Below, in pieces: positions 47,031-55,833 of a stretch of 64,000 nucleotides of DNA. Position 1 is the first letter of the stretch. Each line of letters begins with the position of its first letter. The position numbers and the translations under genes were made by a program. Below the pieces are notes generated by a model. The model was not told the origin of the DNA. It did no database searches and was given only the letters and a program-made list of their open reading frames with translations. Source of the stretch: Nitrospira sp. (lineage in GTDB: Bacteria > Nitrospirota > Nitrospiria > Nitrospirales > Nitrospiraceae); contig JAFEBH010000011.1 of the NCBI GenBank assembly GCA_018242765.1, forward strand, positions 396,659-460,658, read 5' to 3'.

Positions 47031-48638
47031 TCATTGTTGTATGGATAGGGGGCTTTGAGAAGAGCCGGCGGATCGCACGGCACAGGGAACCATGATGGCG
47101 TCCTTCATTCCGTGAAGAATCTTCTTGTCCGCCGGACAGACGGTGGCCAGAATTCCGGCGAGCTCGACGGTTCCCTCGGATACGAAGTAATAGGGAGACA
47201 GGCGTGCGCGACCGGACATGCGAATCAGAGTTCGGCGGTCGTCGTCCATGAAATCCATCTCAAACAAGCGTCCCTTATGGAACTCCTGCAGGATATAGGG
47301 CGTCGTCGGGAAGGCGGCGAGTGCGGTGCGAAGCGCCTGGCTCCATTCAGCCTGAGACAGATCATGTCCGATCGAGACACCTCGGCTTCCCCACGCAAGT
47401 TCGGAAAATCCCGACGGCTTGATGACGAGCTGGCGTTCCTTTTGGGTCGCCCCTTCGAGAGCCGTCCATTGTGCCACGGCGTGCCCTCCCACGTGCAGGT
47501 TGGGGATCGTGGCAATGGCCGGAAGCGGAGCGGGGTCGAGCAGCCAGGTCTTGGGCATGATCGTTCTGAGATGCCGCAAGCAGTCGGGCCCCAGTGATTG
47601 TTCCCAGAATCGGCTCAGGATGGGATGATGGAGGAGGGCAAAGGCGGATTTCTCCTCAAGCGCCGGCTTATAGGGAGGGGTCAGGGCGACCCGATCTTTT
47701 TTTCCGGCATACTGGATAAGCTCGGCCTTGGGAATATTCAACAGGTCGAACAGTTCATAAAACCGATAGACGACAGCAATGGGGTATTCCTTCCCGTCGG
47801 TGCGCAACCGAAGGCCTTCTTCCGTGAAGATCACCTCGCGCGGCTCGATGCACCAAGCGGCGATGCCTTCCTGTCGGAGCTGAGCGGCCAGCCACGACAT
47901 TTCCGGACGATAGTCCTTGGACTCTTCCGAAACGAGGATGGCAATGCATCCTTCGTGCTGCTGTTGAATGGCTCGCAGCATACGAGCAAACCCACGGACC
48001 ATCCCCTCTCGTCCTCCGACAAGGCCGGCATGGGTACCCTCAAGATCATCATAGATCTGAGTCAGGCAGGCAGTGAGCCCAATCCCACCAGGAACGGAGT
48101 CCAGCTCGGTGATCACCATGCCGTCTTCCGTGGGGATGACATCAGGACGGATGACGGCGGGCAGTGCGTCACGAAACCGTTTCATCCGACCGTACTGTAC
48201 CAGGGCTTCCGGCTTTCCTTGATCGAGCGAGGCCGCCACCCAGGCCGGTTGTCTCCCTTTGACGCTCTCGCTATAGAGTTGGTTCAGGGCCCGATAGAAG
48301 GAGAGCAGCTGTGGTCCCAATGCGGTGAAGAATTGCAGCTGATCAGCAGACAAATAAAACGGGCAGGGGCTTACCCGCCACGTCGTGGTGGCCTGCGGCG
48401 TCGTCGCCTTGTGCGACCCGGGGTCAGCGGAGGGAGATCCAAAGAGGTTGGCTTGCGACAACTGCGTGCGAATGGCGACACAGCGATCACGTGCTGCTTC
48501 GGTCGTGAGTTCGGCGCAGGGAGAGGCAGTCGGTAGCAATTGAACGAGTCCTACTGGTTGCCCTTCGATCAAGAGCGCAGGAGAGATCTTCCTCGCTCCA
48601 ACGGGCCAGATGCTACCATGCACAACGCAGGTCGACAA
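47031..48638 (-). CDS. ATP-grasp-like protein, unknown substrate
   Basis: A 535-aa protein. The C-terminal half shows an ATP-grasp pattern: a basic glycine-containing strand (RQLVIKPSGFSELAWGSRGV), then LQEFHKGRLFEMDFMDDD and a later RMSGRARLSPYYF. Upstream, TELDSVPGGIGLTA resembles the acidic metal-binding segment placed early in circularly permuted ATP-grasp ligases such as glutathionylspermidine synthase. The fold assignment is by eye. It begins with TTG at 48638 or a later GTG; the start is uncertain and near the divergent YkgJ gene. It may ligate an amino acid or amine. Same strand as the KamA run. Confidence 0.5.
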   Translation of the reverse strand: MSTCVVHGSIWPVGARKISPALLIEGQPVGLVQLLPTASPCAELTTEAARDRCVAIRTQLSQANLFGSPSADPGSHKATTPQATTTWRVSPCPFYLSADQLQFFTALGPQLLSFYRALNQLYSESVKGRQPAWVAASLDQGKPEALVQYGRMKRFRDALPAVIRPDVIPTEDGMVITELDSVPGGIGLTACLTQIYDDLEGTHAGLVGGREGMVRGFARMLRAIQQQHEGCIAILVSEESKDYRPEMSWLAAQLRQEGIAAWCIEPREVIFTEEGLRLRTDGKEYPIAVVYRFYELFDLLNIPKAELIQYAGKKDRVALTPPYKPALEEKSAFALLHHPILSRFWEQSLGPDCLRHLRTIMPKTWLLDPAPLPAIATIPNLHVGGHAVAQWTALEGATQKERQLVIKPSGFSELAWGSRGVSIGHDLSQAEWSQALRTALAAFPTTPYILQEFHKGRLFEMDFMDDDRRTLIRMSGRARLSPYYFVSEGTVELAGILATVCPADKKILHGMKDAIMVPCAVRSAGSSQSPLSIQQ

Positions 48639-48695
48639 GTGGCCGGTCTATCCGGGGTCTATGGATGCGATGAGAAAAGGCAGCTCACTGGTCGG

Positions 48696-50237
48696 ATGGG
48701 AACCGTTCTTGCTACCTTTCAGCATGCGTCGTATGATTGGGACCCGATGGATCTTGTTGCAGCGGATTCCAAACAAATGGTAAGGGCTCTGCCGCAAGTC
48801 GTGCCGGGATCGGCCTGTTTCCGCTGCGACGTCTGTTGCCGCTTCCCGGAGGCCGATAGTTTTCTTCGCCCTTACTTTACGGATCACGAAATCACCCAAG
48901 CGGTCGCGCATGGCCTCCCGTCTGCATGGTTCCCAAACAAGTCCGGTTCGCAGATCAATCTCGTTAAAAGCTCAGACGGCGAAGGATATCTCTGCCCCGC
49001 GTTTGATGCGCAGTCAGGTCGATGCGGCATGTATGAGCAACGGCCGCTGGATTGTCGGCTGTACCCATTGGCCTTGATGTGGGACGAATCCGGCCAGGAC
49101 GTGCTTCTTGGGTGGGATACGAAATGTCCCTTCATGAGAGACGAGCCGTCTCGTTCGGTTCGGATTTATGCCGAGCAAGTCGAGCAGTGGTTGAGGAGCG
49201 AGGCGATCGTCGAACAACTTGTTGCGCATCCGCGGCTGATCGGTCGTTTCCAAGATGATGTGATTGTTCTCAGCAAGCTTCCTCATCTGACGACTCGATT
49301 GATGCAACAGCGAACCGATCCTCGACTCCATCCACTCACTCCGGCGGATGCGCCGGCATTTGCCGCTGCCGTGGAACGTGCTCACGTGCTTGATGCGGAT
49401 AGGCCGGCAGCATTTGCATTCCCCTACCACTACATGTGGACCTCGGTTCTCTCCTATTGGTGGATGGAATTGGACGGCACCTGGTTCCTGTTTGCTCAGT
49501 CGCCGGATGGATGGTTCATGCCCCTTCCACCGCTCGGTCCAGGTTCGTTGGATCAGGCGGTGGACCAGGCGTTTACGTTGATGCAGCGGTGGAACGGTCC
49601 CTCACCGGTGAGCCGCATCGAACAGGTGATGGATTCACAAAAATCGAACATGCGTGTTGAGGGGATCCAATTCCGTTCGAAAGAAGGGGATTACCTGTAT
49701 TCCGCTGCGGCGCTGGCAACCTTGGCTGGGGATCCGTACAAGTCTCAGAGGGCGCTCTGTAATCGTGCGGCAAGGGAGCAGGCGATCCTGATCGAACCCT
49801 ATCGTACATCGGATCAGGCCGACTGTGAGGCGCTCTATCGACGATGGGCGGCGCAGAAGTGTCAGCATAATCTGGATCAGCTGGGAACACTGTTGCTGGA
49901 GGATGCCGAACCGGCCCATCGACTGGTGTTTCAGGAGCATGATCGGATTGCGGTGTCCGGTACGGTGTTCAGAGTCAACAACGAGGTCCTCGCTTATACC
50001 TTCGGCTATTGGCTGACTCCCCAGACGTGGTGTGTTCTCTTGGAGGTTGCGGATCGATCCGTTCCCGGTCTCGCCCAGTGGGTCTTCCGCGAAACCTGTC
50101 GTGTAGTAAGGGCGCAAGGGGCGGTTTGGATCAACGCCATGGATGATGTCGGGCTTCCAGGCTTGCGTGCGGCGAAGTTGGCCTATCACCCGACCACAGT
50201 CTTGACGACCTGGATCGCAACAAGGACGACCACATGA
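48696..50237 (+). CDS. YkgJ cysteine cluster fused to a DUF2156 aminoacyltransferase-like domain
   Basis: A 513-aa two-domain protein. The N-terminal part (about residues 35-160) has the YkgJ/CxxCxxCC pattern: CFRCDVCCRF, YLCPAF, GRCGMYEQRPLDCRLYP and TKCPFM, expected to bind zinc or an Fe-S cluster. The C-terminal ~300 residues resemble DUF2156/MprF-C GNAT-like domains (FAFPYHYMWTSVLSYWWMEL, CEALYRRWAAQK, VLAYTFGYWLT). Such domains transfer aminoacyl groups from tRNA in MprF. The start is uncertain; ATG 48747 is an alternative. Its stop overlaps the kinase ATG by four bases. Confidence 0.7.
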   Translation: MGTVLATFQHASYDWDPMDLVAADSKQMVRALPQVVPGSACFRCDVCCRFPEADSFLRPYFTDHEITQAVAHGLPSAWFPNKSGSQINLVKSSDGEGYLCPAFDAQSGRCGMYEQRPLDCRLYPLALMWDESGQDVLLGWDTKCPFMRDEPSRSVRIYAEQVEQWLRSEAIVEQLVAHPRLIGRFQDDVIVLSKLPHLTTRLMQQRTDPRLHPLTPADAPAFAAAVERAHVLDADRPAAFAFPYHYMWTSVLSYWWMELDGTWFLFAQSPDGWFMPLPPLGPGSLDQAVDQAFTLMQRWNGPSPVSRIEQVMDSQKSNMRVEGIQFRSKEGDYLYSAAALATLAGDPYKSQRALCNRAAREQAILIEPYRTSDQADCEALYRRWAAQKCQHNLDQLGTLLLEDAEPAHRLVFQEHDRIAVSGTVFRVNNEVLAYTFGYWLTPQTWCVLLEVADRSVPGLAQWVFRETCRVVRAQGAVWINAMDDVGLPGLRAAKLAYHPTTVLTTWIATRTTT

Positions 50238-52546
50238 CGCATTCGGAAGAGCGAACAACCTCAACGGCTCGACGGTATGAGTGGATCACCTTTGTGATGG
50301 TCCTTCTCACGTTGGCCACGCTTGGAGTGGGAACCTTCATGCTCGCTCGTGTGGAACGGAGTATCGTTGCCGCCGTCTGGCTTCCCCTCTTGATGCTGCT
50401 ACTCTGGTCGACCAGCCGATTGCGCGCAGAATATCGGCAAGCGCAGCAGGAAAGCGCATGGGCGCGTGCCGCTGAAGCGGCGTTGCTCCAGAGCCAGGAA
50501 CGGAATCGGGCGATCGTCGACACGGCTCTTGATGGGGTGATTACGATCGATGCGGCCGGCATCGTGACGGAGTGGAATGCGCAGGCCACGGCCATCTTTG
50601 GATGGGCGAGGGAGGAGGCGATGGGGAGGCCGCTCTCAGAGACCATTATTCCGGAACGTGACCGGGAGGCCCACGCGAGCGGGGTTCGCGAATATCTGAA
50701 GACCGGAGTCGGTCCGGTGTTGAATCGGCGGATCGAAATTGCAGCGCGGCATCGGGATGGTCATGAGTTTCCGGTGGAGCTTGCCGTCTCACCGGCGCGG
50801 ATCGGAGAAACCTACATCTTCAGCGCGTTCGTGCGCGATATCACGGATCGTCGTCGAGCCGAGCGGCGTCTGGCTTCCCAATATGCCGTGACACGGGTGC
50901 TCTCCGAATCGATCACCCTGGAGCAAGCGGTTCCCAAAATTATTCAGGCAGTCGGCGAGAGTCTCGAATGGGATCTCGGGGTATTTTGGAGACTGGAGAA
51001 GCAGTCAGGCACGTTGCGCTGCCTCAACCATTGGCAGGTGGCAACGGGTACGACCGATGAATTCATCACCGAGGTGCAGTCCCAGGTCTTTAAGTCAGGG
51101 GTGGGATTACCCGGCAAGATTTTAGAAAGCGGAAGTCCTGTTTGGATCAGAGACGTATCGATGGATCCCACCTTTATTCGTGCCGATTTGGCTGCCAAGA
51201 CGGGGGTTCGGAGCGCCTTTGGGTTTCCGATCCGGATCGGCGGGGACATCGAGGGGGTGATCGAGTTTTTCAGTCATCAGGTTCGCGAATCGGATCCTGA
51301 GTTGATCAGTATGATCGCCGATGTTGGGTTGAAGATCGGGCAATTCGGGGAGCGGACGAGAGCCGAGGAGGCATTACGCCAGACAGAGGCGCAACTCCGG
51401 CAGTCCCAAAAAATGGAGGCGGTCGGACGGCTTGCCGGCGGCGTGGCCCATGATTTTAACAATTTGCTGACGGTCATTCGCGGCTATAGCGAATTGATTC
51501 TGAGTCGTTTGGCGCCCGGAGATCCTGCCCGGCGGGAGATGGACGAAGTGAAGAAGGCCGCCGATCGGGCGGCAGGTTTAACCAGCCAACTCTTGGCGTT
51601 CAGCCGGCGACAGTTTGTGGCGGCCAAGGTCCTGGATTTGAATGCGCTGGTCATGAATATGGACGGGATGCTGCGGCGGCTGTTAGGCGAGGATGTCGTG
51701 GAGCTCTCCGCGGATCTCGATCAGAAGCTCTGGGCCATCAAGGCGGATCCCGGACAGATTGAGCAGGTGATCATGAATCTGGCCGTGAATGCACGGGATG
51801 CCATGCCGACGGGTGGGAAGCTGACGATTCAGACTCGAAACGTCACCATCGGGAAGGGATCCCGACGTCAGACGGTGATGCTTGAGCCTGGTGCCTACGT
51901 GTTGCTCGAGGTGAAGGATACCGGGCATGGCATGAGTGAAGAAACGCAAGCCCATCTATTTGAGCCGTTTTTTACCACGAAAGAAAAGGGGAAAGGGACG
52001 GGGCTTGGGTTGTCGACGGTCTACGGGATCGTCAAGCAAAGCGGCGGAACGATCGCGATTGAGAGCAAGATGGGGCAGGGAACCGTCTGCAAGATCTATT
52101 TCCCGAAAGTGAACGAGGCCGTCCACGCGGCCCCAAGCGTCAGTGGATTGATCAGTCGAGCGATCGGTCGAGAGACCATTCTGGTCGTCGAGGATGATCC
52201 CTCGGTTCGCGGTCTTGTGCAAGAGACCCTCCGCCTCAGCGGCTATGAGGTGTTGGTTGCTCGTCACGGTATCGAGGCGCTTCTGACAGGTGCCAAATTT
52301 TTGGGGCCGATCCATCTTCTCTTGACCGACGTGGCGATGCCACAGATGAGTGGGCCGGAGGTGGCGGAGAAGTTGACGGTGGTGCGGCCGGAGCTCAAGG
52401 TGCTGTACATGTCCGGATACCCCGACCATCCGGTGTTCGACCAGGGAGGGGGCAAGCGGGACACGGCCTTTCTCCATAAACCGTTTACGCCGAATGTCCT
52501 CACCCAAAAAGTCCGAGACGTGCTCGACGGGAAAAAGGTCGCATAG
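50234..52546 (+). CDS. Membrane hybrid sensor histidine kinase (2TM-PAS-GAF-HisKA-HATPase-REC)
   Basis: A 770-aa protein. Two transmembrane helices (about 17-60) are followed by a coiled-coil, PAS (RAIVDTALDGVITIDAAGIV, about 93-205), GAF (about 220-370), HisKA with His406 (GVAHDFNNLL), an ATPase domain with NLAVNARDAMP, DTGHGMSE and GKGTGLGLS, and a C-terminal receiver domain with Asp699 (LLTDVAMPQ). No periplasmic sensor loop of any size exists, so the signal is likely cytosolic or membrane-borne. The start overlaps the previous stop (ATGA). Its sequence from residue 14 to the end of the kinase is duplicated in the 1141-aa gene at 58645. Confidence 0.9.
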   Translation: MTHSEERTTSTARRYEWITFVMVLLTLATLGVGTFMLARVERSIVAAVWLPLLMLLLWSTSRLRAEYRQAQQESAWARAAEAALLQSQERNRAIVDTALDGVITIDAAGIVTEWNAQATAIFGWAREEAMGRPLSETIIPERDREAHASGVREYLKTGVGPVLNRRIEIAARHRDGHEFPVELAVSPARIGETYIFSAFVRDITDRRRAERRLASQYAVTRVLSESITLEQAVPKIIQAVGESLEWDLGVFWRLEKQSGTLRCLNHWQVATGTTDEFITEVQSQVFKSGVGLPGKILESGSPVWIRDVSMDPTFIRADLAAKTGVRSAFGFPIRIGGDIEGVIEFFSHQVRESDPELISMIADVGLKIGQFGERTRAEEALRQTEAQLRQSQKMEAVGRLAGGVAHDFNNLLTVIRGYSELILSRLAPGDPARREMDEVKKAADRAAGLTSQLLAFSRRQFVAAKVLDLNALVMNMDGMLRRLLGEDVVELSADLDQKLWAIKADPGQIEQVIMNLAVNARDAMPTGGKLTIQTRNVTIGKGSRRQTVMLEPGAYVLLEVKDTGHGMSEETQAHLFEPFFTTKEKGKGTGLGLSTVYGIVKQSGGTIAIESKMGQGTVCKIYFPKVNEAVHAAPSVSGLISRAIGRETILVVEDDPSVRGLVQETLRLSGYEVLVARHGIEALLTGAKFLGPIHLLLTDVAMPQMSGPEVAEKLTVVRPELKVLYMSGYPDHPVFDQGGGKRDTAFLHKPFTPNVLTQKVRDVLDGKKVA
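50273..52170 (+). repeat. Direct repeat with 60148-62055 (histidine kinase region, copy 1)
   Basis: From the codon for Arg14 of the kinase to just before its receiver domain, this 1.9-kb stretch closely matches the one at 60148-62055 in the same orientation. By eye, protein identity is about 90 percent and most nucleotide changes are silent. The two are about 9.9 kb apart. Copy 2 has a four-residue insertion (EQTR) before HisKA. Confidence 0.85.
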
Positions 52547-52669
52547 CGAGTCGACCCTGACGCCTCATCGCTTGATATCGGCACTTTGTTCCGTTTATGG
52601 TGATGGGCCATTGACCACAGGTAATCGGTTGATTCCTGGTTGTCATCCCAAATCGAAGGTCGTGAAGTG

Positions 52670-53485
52670 ATGCAGCAGGTACGCGAAATTGATGTGGCGC
52701 AGTATCGGATTGTGCAGGAGCCGTTTTATGCCGAGGTCTGTGGGGAGGTCGGCCTGTTTTCCATCGCAGCTGAGCAAAAACTGCCGGTGATGCTCAAGGG
52801 GCCGACCGGCTGCGGGAAGACCCGGTTTGTGCAGTACATGGCCTATAAGCTCGGTCGACCGTTGATCACGGTGGCTTGTCATGAAGATCTGACGGCTTCG
52901 GACTTGGTCGGTCGGTATCTTCTCAAGGGACAGGAGACGGTCTGGATGGATGGGCCATTGACCGTCGGCGTGAAGCATGGGGCTATCGTGTATCTCGACG
53001 AAGTGGTTGAAGCGAGGAAGGATACGACCGTTATCATTCACCCCCTCAGCGATGACCGCCGCGTGCTCCCGATCGAGAAGAAGGGGCAGATTGTGGAAGC
53101 TACCGACGAGTTTATGCTGGTGATCTCCTACAACCCTGGGTATCAAAGTGTGCTCAAAGATCTGAAGCAAAGCACGAAGCAGCGATTCATGGCGATCGAA
53201 TTCGATTATCCCGCTCCGGACATCGAATCGCGGGTGATTCAGCGTGAAGCCGGGGTGGAGCCGACGATTGCGGGCAATCTCGTCAAGCTCGGCCAAAAAG
53301 TTCGGAATCTCAGAAATCATGGTCTCGAGGAAGGAGTCAGTACCAGACTCTTGATCTATGCCGGGACCTTGATCAAGCAGGGGGTTCCACCGGCGAGAGC
53401 CTGCGATGTCGCCGTTGCCCGTCCGATTACCGATGATGCGGATATGCAGCGGGCGATACTCGAATTGGTCAAAGCCATCTTCTAG
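52670..53485 (+). CDS. NorQ/CbbQ-type MoxR AAA+ ATPase
   Basis: A 271-aa protein: Walker [11 protein letters not shown], Walker [15 protein letters not shown], sensor 1 ISYNPGY, and a C-terminal lid with [11 protein letters not shown]. This matches the NorQ/NirQ/CbbQ group, which normally works with a VWA-domain partner (NorD/CbbO) to insert metal into or activate enzymes. No VWA gene is adjacent here. The ATG at 52670 has a Shine-Dalgarno GAAGGTCGTGAAG; the frame is open upstream. The stop codon is the start of an inverted repeat. Confidence 0.87.
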   Translation: MQQVREIDVAQYRIVQEPFYAEVCGEVGLFSIAAEQKLPVMLKGPTGCGKTRFVQYMAYKLGRPLITVACHEDLTASDLVGRYLLKGQETVWMDGPLTVGVKHGAIVYLDEVVEARKDTTVIIHPLSDDRRVLPIEKKGQIVEATDEFMLVISYNPGYQSVLKDLKQSTKQRFMAIEFDYPAPDIESRVIQREAGVEPTIAGNLVKLGQKVRNLRNHGLEEGVSTRLLIYAGTLIKQGVPPARACDVAVARPITDDADMQRAILELVKAIF

Positions 53486-53676
53486 CCCGCATGATTCATG
53501 AGCACTTCTGCTGCAATCGCCGATCCGCTGCTGCGACAGGCCTTCGGTCGGCGGGTTCGCCCTTCGGACCTTCAACGTCCTGCACGAGGACGCCTCAGGT
53601 TCTCAGGGCTCCGTACGCCGCTCTCGCCACGCGGCTCTGCGATTTCGCCATGAACCGCCATGAATAATGCGGGCTA
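53483..53676. repeat. Long imperfect inverted repeat, family 3
   Basis: TAGCCCGCATGATTCATGAG (53483) pairs with the segment ending CATGAATAATGCGGGCTA (53676); arms of about 37 bases around a 120-nt centre that contains further short palindromes (GGCCTTCGGTCGGCG, GAGGACGCCTC). A one-arm relic of the same family is at 19753. Confidence 0.75.
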
Positions 53677-53688
53677 AGTCATCACGTC

Positions 53689-54012
53689 ATGTGGACGTCC
53701 AGCCTGGCACGAGACAGTGAGCGCGGTGTGCTCCTGACCGTGCATGTTCAACCCAACGCGTCACGAACAGAATGTGTCGGAATACACGGAGATGCGATCA
53801 AGATCCGTGTCGCGGCTCGCCCGATTCAGGGTGCTGCCAATGAAGAGCTGATCCGCTTCATCGCCGACCGGTGTTCCCTTGTTCGAACGCAAATTCAGAT
53901 TCACGGCGGAGCGGAGACTCGACGGAAGCGATTGTGCGTCCAGGGAGTCACAGCAGAGGTGTTGATGGCTCGCTTGCTGCCACAGGACTCGAAAGGAACG
54001 GTGAGGAAATGA
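53689..54012 (+). CDS. DUF167/YggU family protein
   Basis: A 107-aa protein: LTVHVQPNASRTECVGIHGDAIKIRVAARPIQGAANEELIRFIAD is the diagnostic core of the UPF0235 family, with the conserved P.G.AN. Members are small alpha/beta proteins of unknown function, often near YggT/proC genes. The stop overlaps the next ATG by four bases (ATGA). The start ATG is at the normal position for the family. Confidence 0.88.
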   Translation: MWTSSLARDSERGVLLTVHVQPNASRTECVGIHGDAIKIRVAARPIQGAANEELIRFIADRCSLVRTQIQIHGGAETRRKRLCVQGVTAEVLMARLLPQDSKGTVRK

Positions 54013-54443
54013 AGGGGGTCACGCTGAGCGCCGTCTTCGTCGTGCTGACGCTTTCGGCTTGTTCCGGTGCACGTCCGGTGTTGTATCCAAACGCACATTT
54101 GCAATCGGTAGGAAAAGAAGCTGCCGAGCAGGATATCGAAGCGTGCAAGGCCATGGCAGAGTCGGCCGGTGCGGAGGAGAGCCGCGGCAAGGCTGGGCGC
54201 GTGGCGACGAATACGGCCGTCGGTGCCGGCGCCGGTGCTGCGAGCGGAGCATTGGGCGCGGTGATTTCCGGCGCATCAGCCGGTTTAGGGTCGATGGTCG
54301 GGGCAGCCAGCGGCGCGGTCTGGGGTCTCTTAACCGGACTCTTTTATGCGGTCGCCGGGCCTTCTCAGCCCAATCAGGCGTATACGAGCTTCGTCGACCG
54401 CTGTTTGCAAGAGAAGGGATATGACGTGACGGGATGGCAGTGA
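54009..54443 (+). CDS. Glycine-zipper lipoprotein, paralogue 1
   Basis: A 144-aa protein beginning MKGVTLSAVFVVLTLSACSG, a lipoprotein signal with lipobox LSAC. A helical part (KEAAEQDIEACKAMAESAGAEE) precedes a glycine-zipper membrane-interacting region (GAGAGAASGALGAVISGASAGLGS). It ends FVDRCLQEKGYDVTGWQ. The start overlaps the DUF167 stop. A second 144-aa protein of the same design is at 54887. Probable outer-membrane lipoprotein of unknown role. Confidence 0.8.
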   Translation: MKGVTLSAVFVVLTLSACSGARPVLYPNAHLQSVGKEAAEQDIEACKAMAESAGAEESRGKAGRVATNTAVGAGAGAASGALGAVISGASAGLGSMVGAASGAVWGLLTGLFYAVAGPSQPNQAYTSFVDRCLQEKGYDVTGWQ

Positions 54444-54454
54444 GGGGGGAGTGT

Positions 54455-54574
54455 GGAAGCATCTCGGCGGATGCTCCTTGCTCGCTGCCCGCCCACGCAA
54501 AGTACTATTTAGAAGGGCGATTATGGGCGGTGGTCGGTCAATGCGCGCAGTGGACCATCCACCGAGGCGCTTCC
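54455..54574. repeat. Long imperfect inverted repeat, family 1, copy D
   Basis: The left arm GGAAGCATCTCGGCGGATGC and on (54455-54496) pairs with the right arm ending ACCGAGGCGCTTCC (54574), around a loop of about 28 nt. The core GGTCGGTCAATGCGCGCAGT is in the right arm. Confidence 0.8.
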
Positions 54575-54886
54575 GTGTGATGACGAGCGGAGTGAGGATT
54601 CGATGATGCGCGCGATGGAAACAACCTCGATGCCAGATCTGGTAGAGAGAGGAATATAGGAAAACGTGTGCTCGGACAATGCGTGCAGGTGAGTGTCCAC
54701 TCGTCCGGTCTCTGCGGATGAGAACAAGAATGGGAGGAGTCACACCTGCATGCCGGACCGTGGAGGACGCATGGTTCCAGGATTCTGAAAAGATTTCCCG
54801 GGCTGTGCACAATTGAAAAACTCTCGACATTTTTCTTGAAGGGTGAGAAGTGAGGAGCTGGCTGGAACACCCTCGGAGGATTTGTC
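54575..54886. other. Intergenic region without a supported gene
   Basis: Some 310 bp between repeat copy D and the second glycine-zipper gene. There is no convincing frame; the only landmark is the Shine-Dalgarno GGAGGA just before the GTG at 54887. Confidence 0.5.
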
Positions 54887-55321
54887 GTGATCAATCGGGC
54901 CTGGAAATGGCTAATGGTGTGTATGCTCCTCATCAGCCTCATTGCCTGTACCGGGCCGCAGCCTCTCTTACGATCCAATAAGCAACTGCACATGTACGGC
55001 AGGCAGGTGGCTCAACAGGAGATCGACTCCTGTCAGCAGCGCGCTGCACGAGCTGGATTGCGGCATGGAACCAACCAAAGCACCAATGCAGCAACCGGGG
55101 CGGTGCTGGGGCTCACATTGGGTGGCGCGGTCGGTGCATCGGCTGGAGTGGTCGGAGGATTCGCCGGAATTGCGATCGGAGCTGCCGCCGGCAGTGCAAT
55201 CGGATTCACCGTTGGACTCCTCGGCGGAACGTTCAAACCGCTGGAGCCGGATCCTCCCTATGCCGACGCCGTGACGAAGTGTTTGAAGGACAAAGGCTAC
55301 GAAGTCAGCGGGTGGGAGTAG
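54887..55321 (+). CDS. Glycine-zipper lipoprotein, paralogue 2
   Basis: A 144-aa protein, GTG start with GGAGGA upstream. The lipoprotein signal MINRAWKWLMVCMLLISLIAC is followed by a charged helix (GRQVAQQEIDSCQQRAARAG), a long glycine zipper (GAVLGLTLGGAVGASAGVVG and GIAIGAAAGSAIG) and the end YADAVTKCLKDKGYEVSGWE. It matches the layout and C-terminus of the gene at 54009, so the two arose by duplication, now separated by a repeat element. Location probably outer membrane. Confidence 0.8.
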   Translation: MINRAWKWLMVCMLLISLIACTGPQPLLRSNKQLHMYGRQVAQQEIDSCQQRAARAGLRHGTNQSTNAATGAVLGLTLGGAVGASAGVVGGFAGIAIGAAAGSAIGFTVGLLGGTFKPLEPDPPYADAVTKCLKDKGYEVSGWE

Positions 55322-55527
55322 GCACACAAACCGTTGAGATCCTAACCTCACTCATCATCCTCGATCGCATTCTCGCCAGGCAGCTTCCGATACCTAGAGT
55401 TCACATGAGCATGGCATGTCCCAGGCCTAACGGGTAGGTATTCCCATATTGGTCTGGTAAGAGGTCTTTACCACTGAGAGCACAAACTGACAGTTCTAGC
55501 GTGGCTGGACATGTGGAGGCGATTGAG

Positions 55528-55566
55528 TTGACTGCTCCGTGGGGCACAAGTAGACTAATGTTAGTC
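55528..55566 (+). promoter_or_regulatory. Promoter with overlapping operator for the Phd-PIN module
   Basis: TTGACT (55528-55533), a 17-bp spacer and TAGACT (55551-55556) form a good sigma70-type promoter. GACTAATGTTAGTC (55553-55566) is a palindrome overlapping the -10, the expected place for autorepression by the antitoxin. Confidence 0.6.
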
Positions 55567-55581
55567 CGCATGGGGGAGCTG

Positions 55582-55833
55582 ATGAAATCTACGACGAAGA
55601 CCGTCAATATTCATGAGGCCAAGACCCATTTTTCAAAACTCTTGGCTGCTGTAGCGAAAGGTCAGCGGATCACGATTTGCAAAGACGGGACACCTGTGGC
55701 GCAGCTTGGACCGCTTGATCCGCCTGTTCCTGTCCGTCGTCCCGGTCTCTTAAAAGGGCGTGTCACTATTGCGGACGATTTTGATGAGCCGTTATCAGCA
55801 GAGGTGCTGGCTGCCTTCGAGCATGGGGTATGA
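55582..55833 (+). CDS. Phd/YefM-type antitoxin
   Basis: An 83-aa protein starting MKSTTKTVNIHEAKTHFSKLLAAVAKG: the standard Phd/YefM N-terminus that binds DNA as a dimer, followed by RITICKDGTPVAQLGPL and a C-terminal toxin-wrapping tail. The ATG at 55582 is set by GGGGGAG just upstream; earlier in-frame starts overlap the promoter. It overlaps the PIN toxin start by four bases. Represses its own promoter by inference. Confidence 0.85.
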   Translation: MKSTTKTVNIHEAKTHFSKLLAAVAKGQRITICKDGTPVAQLGPLDPPVPVRRPGLLKGRVTIADDFDEPLSAEVLAAFEHGV

